Source: Aquamicrobium zhengzhouense (GTDB taxonomy: Bacteria; Pseudomonadota; Alphaproteobacteria; Rhizobiales; Rhizobiaceae). From it: a stretch of 64,000 nt of DNA. Position 1 is the first letter of the stretch, and every line of letters starts with the position of its first letter. The stretch spans positions 62,001-126,000 of the forward strand of contig NZ_JADGMQ010000002.1 of NCBI RefSeq assembly GCF_016124105.1, in the 5' to 3' direction. Of this stretch, positions 7,722-17,567 are shown piece after piece. Both the position numbers and the translations under genes were made by a program. A model generated the notes under the pieces. It searched no databases and was not told the origin of the DNA. It saw only the letters and a list, made by a program, of their open reading frames with translations.

Positions 7722-8117
7722 TTATCCGAACTGGCGTGCCGAATAGGTACCATCGGCCTCCGCGTATTGAATTGCATCCTGCATCAATTGCGCGACCTCG
7801 TTCACCGCATTGAGGTGAGCAAGAATAGCCCGTTCGTTTGTTGCCAGCTTCTCGCGCAGCCTTGCGATGTCATCACGATGCTGCTCCTGAAGCTGTGCCG
7901 CGCCCAATGCTGAGACCGCCTTGTTCAGCTCGTACAGATACCGGCTCTTTCGTGCGTTCGAGCTTTTGATGTCGAAGCGAATGTCGGTGCGGATGGAAGC
8001 GGTCTCGGTATCGACTGTTTCCTCGATGCGGCTCAGGATCGCTGACAGGTTCATGAGCGCGGTCCCTGCGTCCGTACCTTGAGCTGTTGACCGCGTGAAA
8101 TCCAATGCTTCCTGCAT
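7722..8117 (-). CDS. flgN: FlgN-like flagellar export chaperone
   Basis: 131 residues, predicted almost entirely helical, with heptad-like spacing through the middle. The C-terminal half (LNAVNEVAQLMQDAIQYAEADGTY) resembles the end of FlgN-family chaperones that escort the hook-filament junction proteins FlgK and FlgL. Genes for both clients are present in the window. It lies in the flhA operon between the rod-binding protein and an unknown membrane protein. FlgN proteins diverge strongly, so the call rests on size, helicity and context. Confidence 0.6.
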   Translation of the reverse strand: MQEALDFTRSTAQGTDAGTALMNLSAILSRIEETVDTETASIRTDIRFDIKSSNARKSRYLYELNKAVSALGAAQLQEQHRDDIARLREKLATNERAILAHLNAVNEVAQLMQDAIQYAEADGTYSARQFG

Positions 8118-8153
8118 GAAGGTTTTCTCATCTGTCTCTTATTCTTCGAGGCA

Positions 8154-8687
8154 TTAAATACGGTTGGATATGTCTGTCGTCCGGTTGCCCTCGGCTTCCG
8201 GCGTGAGCGTCAACTCAATTTCCTTGATAAATGCAGCTGTCATAGCGGCCTGGGCGTCTCTGGCAGGATCCGGCACAGGACCGCTGAGCGCTTCTGGGGC
8301 ATCTGCATCAGCATTGTAGTGATTGCGCAATATTCGGTCGGCGATTCCGATACCGCCGCGCTGGGCCAGTGAATTGGCGAGGTGCTCGGCGAGCATGGAT
8401 TGCCACATCTCGCCAGCCATTCCCTCTCCGTATACGGATTCAGTCTCTTTCGGCAGCATCGATTGGAGAAAGGTCTGCAAGACCATCGCCTCGAATTTGA
8501 CGAAGGCTTCCTGTTGCGGGCTTGCTGGCGTTGGAGGAGTTGAACGCGCTTGCTCTGCAACCGTGAACTCCGCCGAAGCTTTTCGTGCTGCGTTCAGGGC
8601 CAACTTGTCGCGTGCGGCGTTGACGCCTGCAGGGTCTGCAGCGCGGGTAACGTCAATGACAAGGTCGCACTGAATGGGTGTCGCCAA
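8154..8687 (-). CDS. flgJ: Rod-binding protein (FlgJ N-terminal domain/CheL type)
   Basis: 177 residues. The rod-binding domain covers about 62-118: FEAMVLQTFLQSMLPK, YGEGMAGEMWQSML, and LANSLAQRGGIGIAD. This is the FlgJ N-terminal half without the muramidase half, as in alphaproteobacterial CheL/FlgJ. It would cap or scaffold the growing rod in the periplasm. A different protein must supply the peptidoglycan lytic activity, and none is visible in the window. The Ala/Thr/Pro-rich N-terminus is variable. Confidence 0.82.
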   Translation of the reverse strand: MATPIQCDLVIDVTRAADPAGVNAARDKLALNAARKASAEFTVAEQARSTPPTPASPQQEAFVKFEAMVLQTFLQSMLPKETESVYGEGMAGEMWQSMLAEHLANSLAQRGGIGIADRILRNHYNADADAPEALSGPVPDPARDAQAAMTAAFIKEIELTLTPEAEGNRTTDISNRI

Positions 8688-8747
8688 GAATCGAGTCCTT
8701 CACGTAATTTGCTGGCTTCACTATCTGCGGACAAGCTTGTGGCAGGC

Positions 8748-9134
8748 TTACTTTGAGGCAGTGAACTTGCGCTCGAGAATTTCCAGCTGAGCCTTTTCTT
8801 CCTCGGCGCGCTCTTCGAGCTGGGCAGCTTCGCGCCAGGCCTGTTCGACGAACTTGGTACGGGCAGTTGCCTTCGCAACAAGATGAGCTTCTTGTTGAGC
8901 CTTGAGGACTTCCTGCTCCTCGCGATCTACAGCTGCGCCGATGCGACGGTTATAAATGTCAGGAAAGAGGCCGGGGAGGGGGGAAGCGCGGTTCAGCGCT
9001 TCAAGCAGCTCGGTCGCATCCTGCCGCGCCCGAGCGGCTTCGGTGAGATGTTGGGCATGGCGGGTTTCATGCAGGCCCTTGATCTGCTTTTGCAAACGAA
9101 TGAGCCTTTTGAGGCGATCTGCGCGAGATTCCAC
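8748..9134 (-). CDS. Coiled-coil flagellar protein, FliJ-like candidate
   Basis: 128 residues, highly charged and nearly all helical, with long runs of Glu, Gln, Ala and Arg in heptad spacing (for example AARARQDATELLEALNRA and WREAAQLEERAEEEKAQLEI). FliJ, the central stalk of the export ATPase, has this size and composition. The gene lies 4 bp after fliR in the export operon, while fliI sits in another operon. No other FliJ candidate is visible in the window. The identification is by inference only, because coiled-coil composition can mislead. Confidence 0.5.
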   Translation of the reverse strand: MESRADRLKRLIRLQKQIKGLHETRHAQHLTEAARARQDATELLEALNRASPLPGLFPDIYNRRIGAAVDREEQEVLKAQQEAHLVAKATARTKFVEQAWREAAQLEERAEEEKAQLEILERKFTASK

Positions 9135-9138
9135 GAGC

Positions 9139-9903
9139 CTAACCTCCGAGCGTCGTTGGCAAGAAGCCGTCGGCGAACAGGGACAGCATGATGCTGATCC
9201 CGAAATACATCATGATCAGCCCACCCGCAGCCAAGAATGGCAAGGACACGAAGTAGACCGGAATGTGAGGTGCGAGCTTGTTGATCAGGCCGATCGCGAA
9301 GTTGGCCAGAATGGCGTAGGCGATGAACGGGCTGGCCAAGCGCAGTGTAAGATAGAAGGACGCCGAAACGGTATCGGCAAGGTCGATCAATGCGCTTTGC
9401 GGATCGAACATGCGTCCTACCGGTGCCACATCATATGATATGATCAACGCCTTGATGACTTCATGATGAAAGTCGAAGGCGAATAGGACGAGCAGGGCGC
9501 TGAGGGTGATGATCGCGGTCAGCGGTGACTGTGGTTCGGTTTCTTCGACCGTTGATCCGGGGATGCCGCCAAGTCCGGCACTGGTTGTAATGACCGCGCC
9601 AGCAAACTGAAGTGCAAGCACGAACACACGAGTCACAAGGCCAATCGTAGCTCCGATCAGAAGTTCGGAAGCGACCAGCAGGATCATCGATGCCGGGTCA
9701 TCGCGGATATGGGGGATGATGCCATCCCACAGGTGAGCGAGCATCGCCCATGTAATAGCGATCGCTGCGAAAAGGCGGACATGCGCCGCGACACGCGCAC
9801 TGGAGAGGCCGGGCATCAGCATGAAGCACGCGCCGATCCTGCAAAAAGCAAGGAAGGCGGCAAACGCAATCGTGTCGAGCGGCAGCAGGCTTGCCAGCAT
9901 CAA
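9139..9903 (-). CDS. fliR: Flagellar export gate protein FliR
   Basis: 254 residues with about six membrane helices. FliR hallmarks include the N-terminal FLAFCRIGACFMLMPGL and the central GLGGIPGSTVEE loop. Its role is to build the export gate with FliP and FliQ inside the MS ring. It starts 6 bp after the flhA stop and is followed after 4 bp by the FliJ-like gene, so translation is probably coupled. The length is normal for the family. Confidence 0.95.
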   Translation of the reverse strand: MMLASLLPLDTIAFAAFLAFCRIGACFMLMPGLSSARVAAHVRLFAAIAITWAMLAHLWDGIIPHIRDDPASMILLVASELLIGATIGLVTRVFVLALQFAGAVITTSAGLGGIPGSTVEETEPQSPLTAIITLSALLVLFAFDFHHEVIKALIISYDVAPVGRMFDPQSALIDLADTVSASFYLTLRLASPFIAYAILANFAIGLINKLAPHIPVYFVSLPFLAAGGLIMMYFGISIMLSLFADGFLPTTLGG

Positions 9904-9909
9904 CCAGCC

Positions 9910-11997
9910 TTATGAAATAGAGCCGAGCACGCGAACCTCGACGCCGCGCGCGATTTCGACATGCGACAGCACCGGCAGCGTTGCAAACAGACGCTCGACG
10001 ATCATCCGGACATAGGGCCGCGCATCGGGTGCGGTGACGAGGACAAATCGCTCGCCTGCGTCGAGGTGCTGGCGCACGGCCTTGGTCATCTCGTTTCCGA
10101 ACTCTTCAAGCAGTCGCGGATCGATGTCGAATTCGCGGATCTCGCCCTTCTGATCGCGCTTGAGGGCCTGATGGAACGCCAGATCCCAGCGGTTGCCAAG
10201 GCGCAGGACCTTGAGCACGCCACTTTCGGTCAGGTCACCGCAAATCTGTTGCGCCATCCTGATGCGGACGTGCTCAACGATTTGTTCAGTGCGCCGCACA
10301 TGCGGGGCGATTTCAGCGATGGCTTCGATGATGAGATGCAGGTTGCGGATCGAGATGCGCTCAGCCAGGAGGAGCTTCAGGACAGCCTGCAGTCCGGGAT
10401 AGGAAATGTGCGAGGTGCAGACCTCATCGATCAGCTTGCGATATTCCTGGTCCTGCCGCTCGATCAGCGCCTTCATGTCCTTGTAGGAAAGAAGTTGCGG
10501 CAGGTTGTTTCGGATCACCTCGGAGAGGTGGGTCAGCAGAACTGACAGATTGTCTGCGAAGGTAAAGCGCTCACGCTTGAGATCTTCTGCGAACGCCTCG
10601 GACACCGAATAGGCGCGCATGCCAAAGGCGGGCTCGCGTACTTCTTCGCCGGGGATCTGAGGAATGGTGCCGTTACCCAGCAGAACCATGACTTCGCCGA
10701 CGCGCATCTGGTATTCCGCGACAACAGTGCCATGAATCTTGATTTGATAGGTCTTGGGCGGGATCGAAAAATCGTCCGTCAGCTTCACTTCTGGAACGAC
10801 GAAGCCGTACTGTGTCGCGAACTTCTTGCGCATCTTGCCCATCCGGAACGCAAGCTCCTGGTGAGATGTGAGCAGACGCGTGGAAAGCTGCTTTCCGATC
10901 AGGAGCTCAATCTCGGGCGTCTTCAGCGATGCCTTGATGGACTGCTTTTCTTCTTCGACCTTCGCCTCAGCCACCTGGCGCTCGGCAGCAGCCGCTGCGT
11001 CAGCCAGCTTCTTGCGCTGACGAGGGATAAAGTAGGCGACCGAGCCCATAGCGAAGGCGAGAATGAAGAACGGTATGGTCGGGAGGCCGGGCATAATGCC
11101 AATGCCACCGATCAGCACCGCTGCGACGGAGAGCGCACGTGGATAGGCGCCGAGCTGACCGAAAACGGCTTCGTCAGTGGCACCGCGCGTGCCACCCTTC
11201 GACACCACCAGGCCGGCAGACAATGATACGATCAGCGCGGGAATCTGCGTTGCCAGGCCGTCACCTACGGACAGCTTGACGAAGACGTCAGCGGATTCCG
11301 ACATCGACATGCCGTGGCGTGTGTAGCCAATGGCGATGCCGCCGATGATGTTGATCGCCGTGATGAGGAGACCGGCAATCGCATCGCCACGGACAAATTT
11401 GGACGCACCGTCCATCGCGCCGAAGAAAGAGGACTCTTCCTCGAGCTCGCGGCGGCGCTTTTGCGCTTCCTTGTCGTCGATGACGCCAGCAGAAAGGTCG
11501 GCGTCGATAGACATCTGCTTGCCGGGAATGGCGTCAAGGGTGAACCTTGCGCCCACCTCGGCGATACGGGTCGCGCCCTTGGTGATGACGATGAAATTGA
11601 CGACGATCAGGATCAAAAAGACGATCAGGCCGATGACGAAGTCGCCAGCCATAACGAGATTGGAGAAGCCGCCAATGACGTAACCTGCGGCGTTCACGCC
11701 ATCATTGCCGTGGGAAAGGATAGCCCGCGTCGTCGCAATGGAGAGCGACAGCCGGAGCATTGTCACGATCAGCAGCACTGTCGGGAAAGACGTGAAGTCG
11801 AGCGGCTTCTGCATCCACAAAGCCACCATCAGGATCAACACCGATACCGCAAGCGACAGGGCCAGCCCGAAGTCGATCAAGAACGGCGGGATTGGCAGAA
11901 AGAGGATCGACAGGATGGTGATGACGCCGAGCGCAAGCGCAATGTCGCGTCCGTGGTTGCCAGCCTGTGGCACTGGTGCCGAGTCGATAACCGCCAT
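9910..11997 (-). CDS. flhA: Flagellar export gate protein FlhA
   Basis: 695 residues. About eight membrane helices occupy the first 330 residues, with the conserved cytoplasmic FHIPEP-region blocks between helices ([19 protein letters not shown], then [18 protein letters not shown]). The C-terminal soluble domain forms the nonameric ring that docks chaperone-cargo complexes. FlhA couples the proton gradient to export. It is the first gene of an operon with fliR, the FliJ-like gene, flgJ, flgN and an unknown membrane protein. A 135-bp gap upstream holds a copy of the shared flagellar operon site. Confidence 0.97.
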   Translation of the reverse strand: MAVIDSAPVPQAGNHGRDIALALGVITILSILFLPIPPFLIDFGLALSLAVSVLILMVALWMQKPLDFTSFPTVLLIVTMLRLSLSIATTRAILSHGNDGVNAAGYVIGGFSNLVMAGDFVIGLIVFLILIVVNFIVITKGATRIAEVGARFTLDAIPGKQMSIDADLSAGVIDDKEAQKRRRELEEESSFFGAMDGASKFVRGDAIAGLLITAINIIGGIAIGYTRHGMSMSESADVFVKLSVGDGLATQIPALIVSLSAGLVVSKGGTRGATDEAVFGQLGAYPRALSVAAVLIGGIGIMPGLPTIPFFILAFAMGSVAYFIPRQRKKLADAAAAAERQVAEAKVEEEKQSIKASLKTPEIELLIGKQLSTRLLTSHQELAFRMGKMRKKFATQYGFVVPEVKLTDDFSIPPKTYQIKIHGTVVAEYQMRVGEVMVLLGNGTIPQIPGEEVREPAFGMRAYSVSEAFAEDLKRERFTFADNLSVLLTHLSEVIRNNLPQLLSYKDMKALIERQDQEYRKLIDEVCTSHISYPGLQAVLKLLLAERISIRNLHLIIEAIAEIAPHVRRTEQIVEHVRIRMAQQICGDLTESGVLKVLRLGNRWDLAFHQALKRDQKGEIREFDIDPRLLEEFGNEMTKAVRQHLDAGERFVLVTAPDARPYVRMIVERLFATLPVLSHVEIARGVEVRVLGSIS

Positions 11998-12069
11998 CTA
12001 TTCCGCCGTCGTCTCACATTTGTTCGCAAGCAAAAGTGCGCGCGAGTGTGGGCACACTAGGCGATCAAG

Positions 12070-12089
12070 CTTGCGCGAGGATGAGATGC
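12070..12089 (-). promoter_or_regulatory. Candidate flagellar operon activator site upstream of flhA
   Basis: Read in the direction of flhA, the 9-mer TCGCGCAAG ends 73 bp before the ATG. Eleven bp upstream lies a degenerate half-site with CAT at the matching place. The same layout occurs before fliF, flgE, flgB, the DUF1217 gene and motA. The regulator is inferred to be FtcR. Confidence 0.5.
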
Positions 12090-12132
12090 GGAAACAATAA
12101 CGGCGTTCGCCCGGTCAATCGTTTAGAACGAA

Positions 12133-12399
12133 CTAGAAGCCGGTCTCGATCCGCTGGAACATGACAGTTGTAAAGGAAGCGATCTGCGCGCCCATGAAGG
12201 GAGCGGAGAATGCGACCGCCAGCAGGATCGCGACGATCTTTGGAACGAAGGTGAGGGTAATTTCCTGAACTTGTGTCAGGGCCTGAACAAAGGCAATGCC
12301 GACGCCCACGAACATGGCCACGGCGACCGCAGGGCTGGAAGCGGTCAGGACCGTCCAGATAGCGAACTGCGTAATGTCGAGGGCGTCGGCTTCGTTCAT
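12133..12399 (-). CDS. fliQ: Flagellar export gate protein FliQ
   Basis: 88 residues with two membrane helices, the usual FliQ size. The conserved QVQEITLTFVPKI block lies between them. It is the last gene of the flgE-to-fliQ operon and overlaps flgD by 4 nt. The flhA gene follows 135 bp further on and has its own candidate promoter site. Confidence 0.93.
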   Translation of the reverse strand: MNEADALDITQFAIWTVLTASSPAVAVAMFVGVGIAFVQALTQVQEITLTFVPKIVAILLAVAFSAPFMGAQIASFTTVMFQRIETGF

Positions 12400-12857
12400 G
12401 CTTCTGACTGGTCAGGATCTGGCTCTGGAGCAGGCTCCGGTGCGTTTGATGCGTCACGGACCGTGAAGCCCGATCCCATAGGCAGCTTGGAGCCGTCATT
12501 GAGGACCAGAACGGTGCCATCAGAAAAGACCTCGATCTCCTTGACGATACCGCTGCTGCGACCATCCATCGTTTCGACGTGCCGGCCGATAAGATTGGAC
12601 GCTTGAGCGAGGGTATTTCCAAGCAACATCGACTGAAGCTTGTTGTTGATCTGCAGCGACTGCTCGACCTGGGAGAATGTCGCGAGCTGGGCGACATAAT
12701 CTGTCGACTCCATCGGACTGGTCGGATCCTGATTTTTCATCTGGGCGACCAGCAGGCGCAGGAAGGACTGATAGTCCACCGTCTGCGCACTCATGGAGGA
12801 TGCCGCGTTTGCCGCCGCGGGAGCGGCGGTAGGCGTGCCGACTGCAGAAACCGTCAT
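12396..12857 (-). CDS. flgD: Hook capping/scaffold protein FlgD
   Basis: 153 residues. The conserved FlgD N-terminal region is clear: DYQSFLRLLVAQMKNQDPTS, then ESTDYVAQLATFSQVEQ. The Tudor/FnIII-like C-terminal domains of enterobacterial FlgD are missing, giving the short form normal for rhizobia. The tail is acidic with Pro/Glu/Asp repeats. It caps the growing hook so that FlgE can polymerise. It lies between flbT (4-bp gap) and fliQ (4-nt overlap). Confidence 0.93.
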   Translation of the reverse strand: MTVSAVGTPTAAPAAANAASSMSAQTVDYQSFLRLLVAQMKNQDPTSPMESTDYVAQLATFSQVEQSLQINNKLQSMLLGNTLAQASNLIGRHVETMDGRSSGIVKEIEVFSDGTVLVLNDGSKLPMGSGFTVRDASNAPEPAPEPDPDQSEA

Positions 12858-12861
12858 TTCC

Positions 12862-13293
12862 TTACTCCGCCGCTGTCAGAATGGTGGGGTGCTTGGTACC
12901 GTCGCGGTCCATGATTTCGGCCTCAAGGACGTAAAGGCCGCGTATAGCCTTCAGGGCTTCGTAAACGTGGCTTTCATTGACCAGACGGTCGATGTGCTTC
13001 AGCGATGCCAGGATGTGTTCGTCTGTGAAGCATGCGAGCAGAAGAGGCATCGAGCGGCGCAACATCTCGCGCGCTTCCGAAGCGCCTTCAGGATTCATCA
13101 AGATCATCTGCACGATGAAGTACAGCTGACGCAGCGGGGTCGTTGCCTGATCCGGCTGAAGAACGTGTCCTTCCAACAGGAAGTGCACGTCGTTGAGGAA
13201 CTCCAGCGACACCTTGCGATCGGTCTTGATGACCGCGCCATTGATGTAGATCTTCTCGTTCGCCTTCAGGGTGATCTTCAGAGTATTTTTCAT
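12862..13293 (-). CDS. flbT: Flagellar biosynthesis repressor/regulator FlbT
   Basis: 143 residues starting [19 protein letters not shown]. FlbT of Caulobacter acts after transcription on the 5' UTR of flagellin mRNA, and in Brucella it is reported to favour flagellin production. An upstream extension of the frame to 13389 would run through flaF in another frame. The ATG at 13293 overlaps the flaF stop by 4 nt, which is the usual arrangement of this pair. Its likely targets here are the two flagellin transcripts, which share a 43-bp element near their starts. Confidence 0.93.
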   Translation of the reverse strand: MKNTLKITLKANEKIYINGAVIKTDRKVSLEFLNDVHFLLEGHVLQPDQATTPLRQLYFIVQMILMNPEGASEAREMLRRSMPLLLACFTDEHILASLKHIDRLVNESHVYEALKAIRGLYVLEAEIMDRDGTKHPTILTAAE

Positions 13294-13637
13294 TGGATGC
13301 CGTCGCGGATGATCTGGGAGACCTCGATCAAACCCTCGAAATTGCTTGATCGGCCTTGGCGGATCTCTTCCGCTTCGCGCAGCAGCCACAGGCCGATGGA
13401 AATGAGGTTCGCGCGCAGCTCCTGTGGCAGGCCGTTCTCCTCGCTGCCAAGGTCCTCGATGAAGGTGGTCCAGACGCGGTTCAGGAAATGAATTGCCTGC
13501 ACGGCTTCAATCGAGAGCGGGCCCTTCTCCTTTGCCGCGATCAGCATGTCGATGGAGCGGGTAAGGATCTGGCGTTCGCGATCCTTGGCGTCCGCCACGG
13601 AATCCGACTGAATCTCGGCGTAAGCAAATTGGTACAT
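13290..13637 (-). CDS. flaF: Flagellar biosynthesis regulator FlaF
   Basis: 115 residues starting [21 protein letters not shown], a conserved FlaF beginning. The helical body contains [16 protein letters not shown] and [14 protein letters not shown]. FlaF works with FlbT in alphaproteobacteria and is needed for flagellin secretion or translation. It overlaps flbT by 4 nt and follows flgL after 36 bp in the hook operon. Confidence 0.93.
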   Translation of the reverse strand: MYQFAYAEIQSDSVADAKDRERQILTRSIDMLIAAKEKGPLSIEAVQAIHFLNRVWTTFIEDLGSEENGLPQELRANLISIGLWLLREAEEIRQGRSSNFEGLIEVSQIIRDGIQ

Positions 13638-13673
13638 GCGGTATCCGTGTTCTTAGCAGTGAAATGGCTAAAA

Positions 13674-14690
13674 TTACGACAGGTACTTCAGCAGGCTCAT
13701 CTGCTGCATACGCGCTGTCAGCGAATAGGAAATCTCGATCTGGGTCATCAGGCCGGTCACTCGTGACGAAGCTTCGTAAGGATCAATGCCTTCGAGATCA
13801 TGAATGCTCTTCTCGAAGAGATCGATCTGCATCGACATCCGCTCGTTAGCCCGCTCGATCCTTTGCTGCGTGACGCCAACATATCCCTGTTGCCGCGAAA
13901 AATCGGTGACGGCGATGCCTACCGACGACAGGGCCTGTTCCAGTAGAATCTCGCGCGCTTCGCCATCGATCGGCTTTTGGGTGAGCATTGCGACCGTAGC
14001 GGCCGCTTTAGCGAGCTCCTTGATTCCCTTTATATTTCCCGAAACCGAAGTCTTCGCATTTTCGGTCAAAGTGATGCGGGAAGTGATCTCGTTATCGGTC
14101 GCTTTCGACCAATTTACCCAATCTGCACCATTGAAGTGGGAGTCGATTGTATTCAGGAAGTCGGTTACATCGGACGCAGTGGCGGGGTTCGGAAGCGCCC
14201 CGAGGGCGGTTTCAAATTCTAACCTGTTCAGCGAATTCGGATCCAGGAAATCGTTGAACGGTTTCACATCCGTGTTGATGCCCGCGAACAGATATTCACC
14301 GTTGAGGTTCGTGTTCAGGATGGCTGTCATCGTCGACAGCACAGCCTTGGCCTGATCTTCGATGATCCGGTTGTCGCCTACATTCGCGCTTGCCGTGGTC
14401 AACGCTGACAGGAAACCATCTGCCAGAGACGTCATGTCCCGCAGCGCAACCTGGGTTGAGTCGAGCCGAGACGCTGCAAGCTGGTTGGTATCCATAAGGC
14501 CATTCAGGCGGCTTACCTCGCGATGAAGGGAGGCTGATACCCCAGCGCGCGCACCGAGTGCGAGGCCTACATCAGCAACGCGCAGCGTCTGGACTTCCTT
14601 CTGAGACTTGGTGAGCTCAGAGCTCATTCGCTGGGTTTGATACTGAAGCGCCTTTGAAATGGCTTGCGAGGAGACAAAAGAAACCTTCAT
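13674..14690 (-). CDS. flgL: Hook-filament junction protein FlgL
   Basis: 338 residues, with flagellin-like helical ends. The N-terminal MKVSFVSSQAISKALQYQTQ segment and the C-terminal GIDPYEASSRVTGLMTQIE segment pair as in FlgL/HAP3. The middle is variable and includes the LNGEYLFAGINTDVKPF block typical of the family. It joins the hook junction to the filament. It lies 4 bp after flgK. Confidence 0.95.
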   Translation of the reverse strand: MKVSFVSSQAISKALQYQTQRMSSELTKSQKEVQTLRVADVGLALGARAGVSASLHREVSRLNGLMDTNQLAASRLDSTQVALRDMTSLADGFLSALTTASANVGDNRIIEDQAKAVLSTMTAILNTNLNGEYLFAGINTDVKPFNDFLDPNSLNRLEFETALGALPNPATASDVTDFLNTIDSHFNGADWVNWSKATDNEITSRITLTENAKTSVSGNIKGIKELAKAAATVAMLTQKPIDGEAREILLEQALSSVGIAVTDFSRQQGYVGVTQQRIERANERMSMQIDLFEKSIHDLEGIDPYEASSRVTGLMTQIEISYSLTARMQQMSLLKYLS

Positions 14691-14694
14691 GGCG

Positions 14695-16113
14695 TCATCT
14701 CACCACATTCATGAGGGTTTTGAGCATTTCATCGATCATCTGCAGGAGCTTTGCGGATGCCGCGTAGGACTGCTCAAGTTCGAGCATTAAAGCCATCTCT
14801 TCATCGACGTTGACATGGGTCACGTTTGAGAGTGCTTCTGCGGTTCGCACGAGCAGTGCGGATTTCGTCTCGGCGCCGTAATCGGCGTTCTTGCGTGCAT
14901 CCTCCAGATAGCTGATGGCGCCTGTCGAATAGGTCATCAGGCTCATTTTGTAGGAGGTGGTGCCGTCAGCGCCTACGAACGTCTCATGCGCATCCATCGC
15001 GGTGGTGAAACCGTTCAGAAGGTCCGTGAAGTTGGCGTGCCGCTCTGAGGGAAGGCCGGGATTTACATCGTAGACAATGCCGTCTCGCAACGTGGTAGGC
15101 GTGGCTGCGGGATTAATCGCGATTATACTGCCTAAATCAATCGACGCGTCTACCGCGATGAAGAGACCTGAGGAGAAGGAACTATCATTGTCAGGATCTT
15201 TTTCAGAAAATGCCTTGATCAAACCACGGGCGATTTCATCGAGCTGTGTCTGCAATCCATCAGCATAATCATCGCGCAGTTGAACGAGGGCTGCCAATGT
15301 GCCGCCGCCGCTTGTATTTGCACCCAGCGCCTTAGACAGCGGAACACCGTCAATCAGGATCGGCTTGCCTTCCAGATCGGCTGAGAAGACAGGAGAAGCC
15401 TCGAACTTTATGGGGCGCGGCGTCGATTCAAACAGTGTCATTCCATCCGCCGTCACGATCATGAGATCGTTGTTGGCGCGGGAGATCGTCGAAATCGGAA
15501 CCAGTTCTGCGATGCGATTGAGCAACTCGTCCCGCTGGTCGTAGGAATCAAGTGCTTCACGCCCCGAGGTTGAGGCGAGCTTTATCTCGTCATTGACCTT
15601 CTGGAATTGCGCAAGAAGGGTATTCAGTTCGGCGACACCAGTCGCGATCTGGCTATCCATCTCGGCGCGGAACTTCTGGATCTCGCTGGTGCCCTCATTA
15701 AGGGAGCGCACCATGTTCCTTGCCGCCTCAATGGCGTTTTCGCCAAGCGTGCGGTTGGACGGCGTCGAGGAGTAGAGCTGGATCGCTTCCTGCAATTTGC
15801 CGAGCATCATCGCAGGCGAGGAGGCGTTATCAACGCCGTTAACCGAAAGCGTCAGTCGCTCTAGGCCGTCAACGATTGTGCTCTGTGCGGTCCACCCGGA
15901 GAGTGCTGTCAAATTGCGGCTGAAGAGCGCTTCGTCAGTTGCGCGACGAATTTCTGCCACCCGATTACCCGGGGCGAGGCTGGACAGGACAGCCGTGCGC
16001 CTCGAATAATTTTCGTTGTAGGCGTTCGAGATGTTCCTCGAGACAACCCCGGTCTGGCGCTGGGTATTAAGAAGCGAGTTCTGCGCGATACTCAGTGCAG
16101 TTGAAAGTGACAT
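14695..16113 (-). CDS. flgK: Hook-associated protein FlgK
   Basis: 472 residues. The N-terminal rod-hook motif is SIAQNSLLNTQRQTGVVSRN followed by ISNAYNENYSRR. The C-terminal motif is VNVDEEMALMLELEQSYAAS with LLQMIDEMLKTLMNVV, both diagnostic for FlgK. Its length is usual for rhizobia. It forms the first ring of the hook-filament junction. It lies 31 bp after flgE and 4 bp before flgL in the hook operon. Confidence 0.96.
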   Translation of the reverse strand: MSLSTALSIAQNSLLNTQRQTGVVSRNISNAYNENYSRRTAVLSSLAPGNRVAEIRRATDEALFSRNLTALSGWTAQSTIVDGLERLTLSVNGVDNASSPAMMLGKLQEAIQLYSSTPSNRTLGENAIEAARNMVRSLNEGTSEIQKFRAEMDSQIATGVAELNTLLAQFQKVNDEIKLASTSGREALDSYDQRDELLNRIAELVPISTISRANNDLMIVTADGMTLFESTPRPIKFEASPVFSADLEGKPILIDGVPLSKALGANTSGGGTLAALVQLRDDYADGLQTQLDEIARGLIKAFSEKDPDNDSSFSSGLFIAVDASIDLGSIIAINPAATPTTLRDGIVYDVNPGLPSERHANFTDLLNGFTTAMDAHETFVGADGTTSYKMSLMTYSTGAISYLEDARKNADYGAETKSALLVRTAEALSNVTHVNVDEEMALMLELEQSYAASAKLLQMIDEMLKTLMNVVR

Positions 16114-16144
16114 TTTCCCCGTTTCCCTTAACCCAGCAGATCAC

Positions 16145-17470
16145 CTACCGCTTGAGGTTGACAAGCACGTCCATGAGATCACCGCCGGTCTGGAAGACCT
16201 TCGAGTTGGCCGTGTAATTGCGCTGAGACTCGATCATGTTGGTCAGTTCCTCAGCGATATCGACGTTTGACGCTTCGAGCGCTCCGGATTGGATCGCGCC
16301 GAGCGAGATTTCATTCGGCTTGCCGAAGTTTACTTGGCCGGACTGCAGCCCTTCCTGGAATACGTTGCCAGGCAACACCGTCAGCTGATCCGGGCTCTGC
16401 ACGTAGGCGAGGTCCAGACGATAAAGCTTCTCCATCGCGCCGTTGGCGTACTGGATGGAGAGGATGCCTTCCTGATCAATGACAACACGATCGATCGCGG
16501 ACGGACGCGAGCCATTCATCTCAGCTGCGAGCGGCGTGTAGGCAGTAGCCAGCTGCCGCATATCGCTGAGGTCAACCCGGACTTTCTGGCCGTTGAGGTC
16601 TGCGCCTGGCGTTGGTCCGAGATCGATTTCAAGTTCTGTCTGTGGGCCAGGGATCAAGTTGCCAGTCGTGGGCTCAAACGTCAAAGACTGGGTCGCTAGG
16701 GCAGCCTTCTGGTATGGGAATGCAGTGCCCCCGGAGGCATCTGGTTGGTAATAGATTGAAATTTCCCACTCGTTCGCGGCCTTTTTTGTGAAGTAGACGT
16801 CGAGTCTGATGGGTTCACCTGCATTGCCAATAGCGGTCAATCCGGATTTGAAGATTGAGCCGGCCGCGATGCCTTCACGAATGCTGGTGTCGGTAGCAGG
16901 GTTCTCTGACGGAAGCTGCGACAGATCGGGAGGAGTTAAGGCCAACGGCCCGTACACTGGAGCGTCAAACGGAAGGTTCGATGCGAGTTTACCAACCGTA
17001 GAAGCGACACGCTCCAAGCCTGTCGTCGGGATTGTCACACGCTCAAAATCTCCGAACGTGGTCGTCGTGCCCGGCTCGCCGAGAGTATAGCTGCGGCCCA
17101 TCAGGTAGAAGCCGGCTGCGTTGAGCAGGTTGCCGTTGCCATCGGGAATGAACGAGCCGGCCCGCGTCAGTGCGGGTTTACCCGCAGCGTCCTGAACCAC
17201 GAAAAAGCCATTGCCGTCGATTGCGAGGTCAGTCACCGAGGTGGTGTACTGCAAATTGCCCGCATTCATGTTGTAGCGGACCTGGGTGGAGACGCCGCCC
17301 GACACATAGTTGGTGCCAGTGTTCGGTACCACCAGGGAGGAGAACTCCACGCTAGCTTTCTTGTATCCGTTGGTGCCGGAGTTGGCGATGTTGTCGGCAA
17401 CCGTTGCAAGACGCGTGGACTGGGCGTTCATACCGGATACGCCGGTGCGCATCATGCCGTACAAGCTCAT
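16145..17470 (-). CDS. flgE: Flagellar hook protein FlgE
   Basis: 441 residues. It begins MSLYGMMRTGVSGMNAQSTR with the rod-hook motif ADNIANSGTNGYKK, and ends with the hook C-terminal motif EELTNMIESQRNYTANSKV. Central beta-rich domains build the hook surface. It is the first gene of the operon flgE-flgK-flgL-flaF-flbT-flgD-fliQ. A candidate activator site lies 53-72 bp upstream, partly inside the hairpin that follows ftcR. Confidence 0.97.
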   Translation of the reverse strand: MSLYGMMRTGVSGMNAQSTRLATVADNIANSGTNGYKKASVEFSSLVVPNTGTNYVSGGVSTQVRYNMNAGNLQYTTSVTDLAIDGNGFFVVQDAAGKPALTRAGSFIPDGNGNLLNAAGFYLMGRSYTLGEPGTTTTFGDFERVTIPTTGLERVASTVGKLASNLPFDAPVYGPLALTPPDLSQLPSENPATDTSIREGIAAGSIFKSGLTAIGNAGEPIRLDVYFTKKAANEWEISIYYQPDASGGTAFPYQKAALATQSLTFEPTTGNLIPGPQTELEIDLGPTPGADLNGQKVRVDLSDMRQLATAYTPLAAEMNGSRPSAIDRVVIDQEGILSIQYANGAMEKLYRLDLAYVQSPDQLTVLPGNVFQEGLQSGQVNFGKPNEISLGAIQSGALEASNVDIAEELTNMIESQRNYTANSKVFQTGGDLMDVLVNLKR

Positions 17471-17522
17471 GGGTTCTTCTCCTGAAGATTCTGACAGCTT
17501 GAGTTGAGAATAGCTGTCCTGT

Positions 17523-17542
17523 CTTGCGTGAAGCTGGCCAGG
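17523..17542 (-). promoter_or_regulatory. Candidate flagellar operon activator site upstream of flgE
   Basis: In gene direction the site reads TCACGCAAG, with its near edge 53 bp before the flgE start. Eleven bp upstream is a half-site with CCAG. Six structural operons share this layout. It overlaps the left arm of the hairpin behind ftcR. Confidence 0.5.
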
Positions 17543-17559
17543 GGAGGCGTATCCTGGCC
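17536..17559 (-). terminator. Hairpin after ftcR
   Basis: A GGCCAGG/CCTGGCC stem of 7 bp with a 10-nt loop starts 9 bp after the ftcR stop. No T-tract follows. It probably weakens read-through from ftcR into the hook operon, which has its own candidate activator site. Confidence 0.45.
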
Positions 17560-17567
17560 CCTACTCA

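Noticed and set aside
11314-12060. A 248-residue open frame antisense to flhA
   Set aside because: Acidic and Asp/Glu/His/Gln-rich, a mirror of the hydrophobic FlhA membrane domain. No start signal is present.
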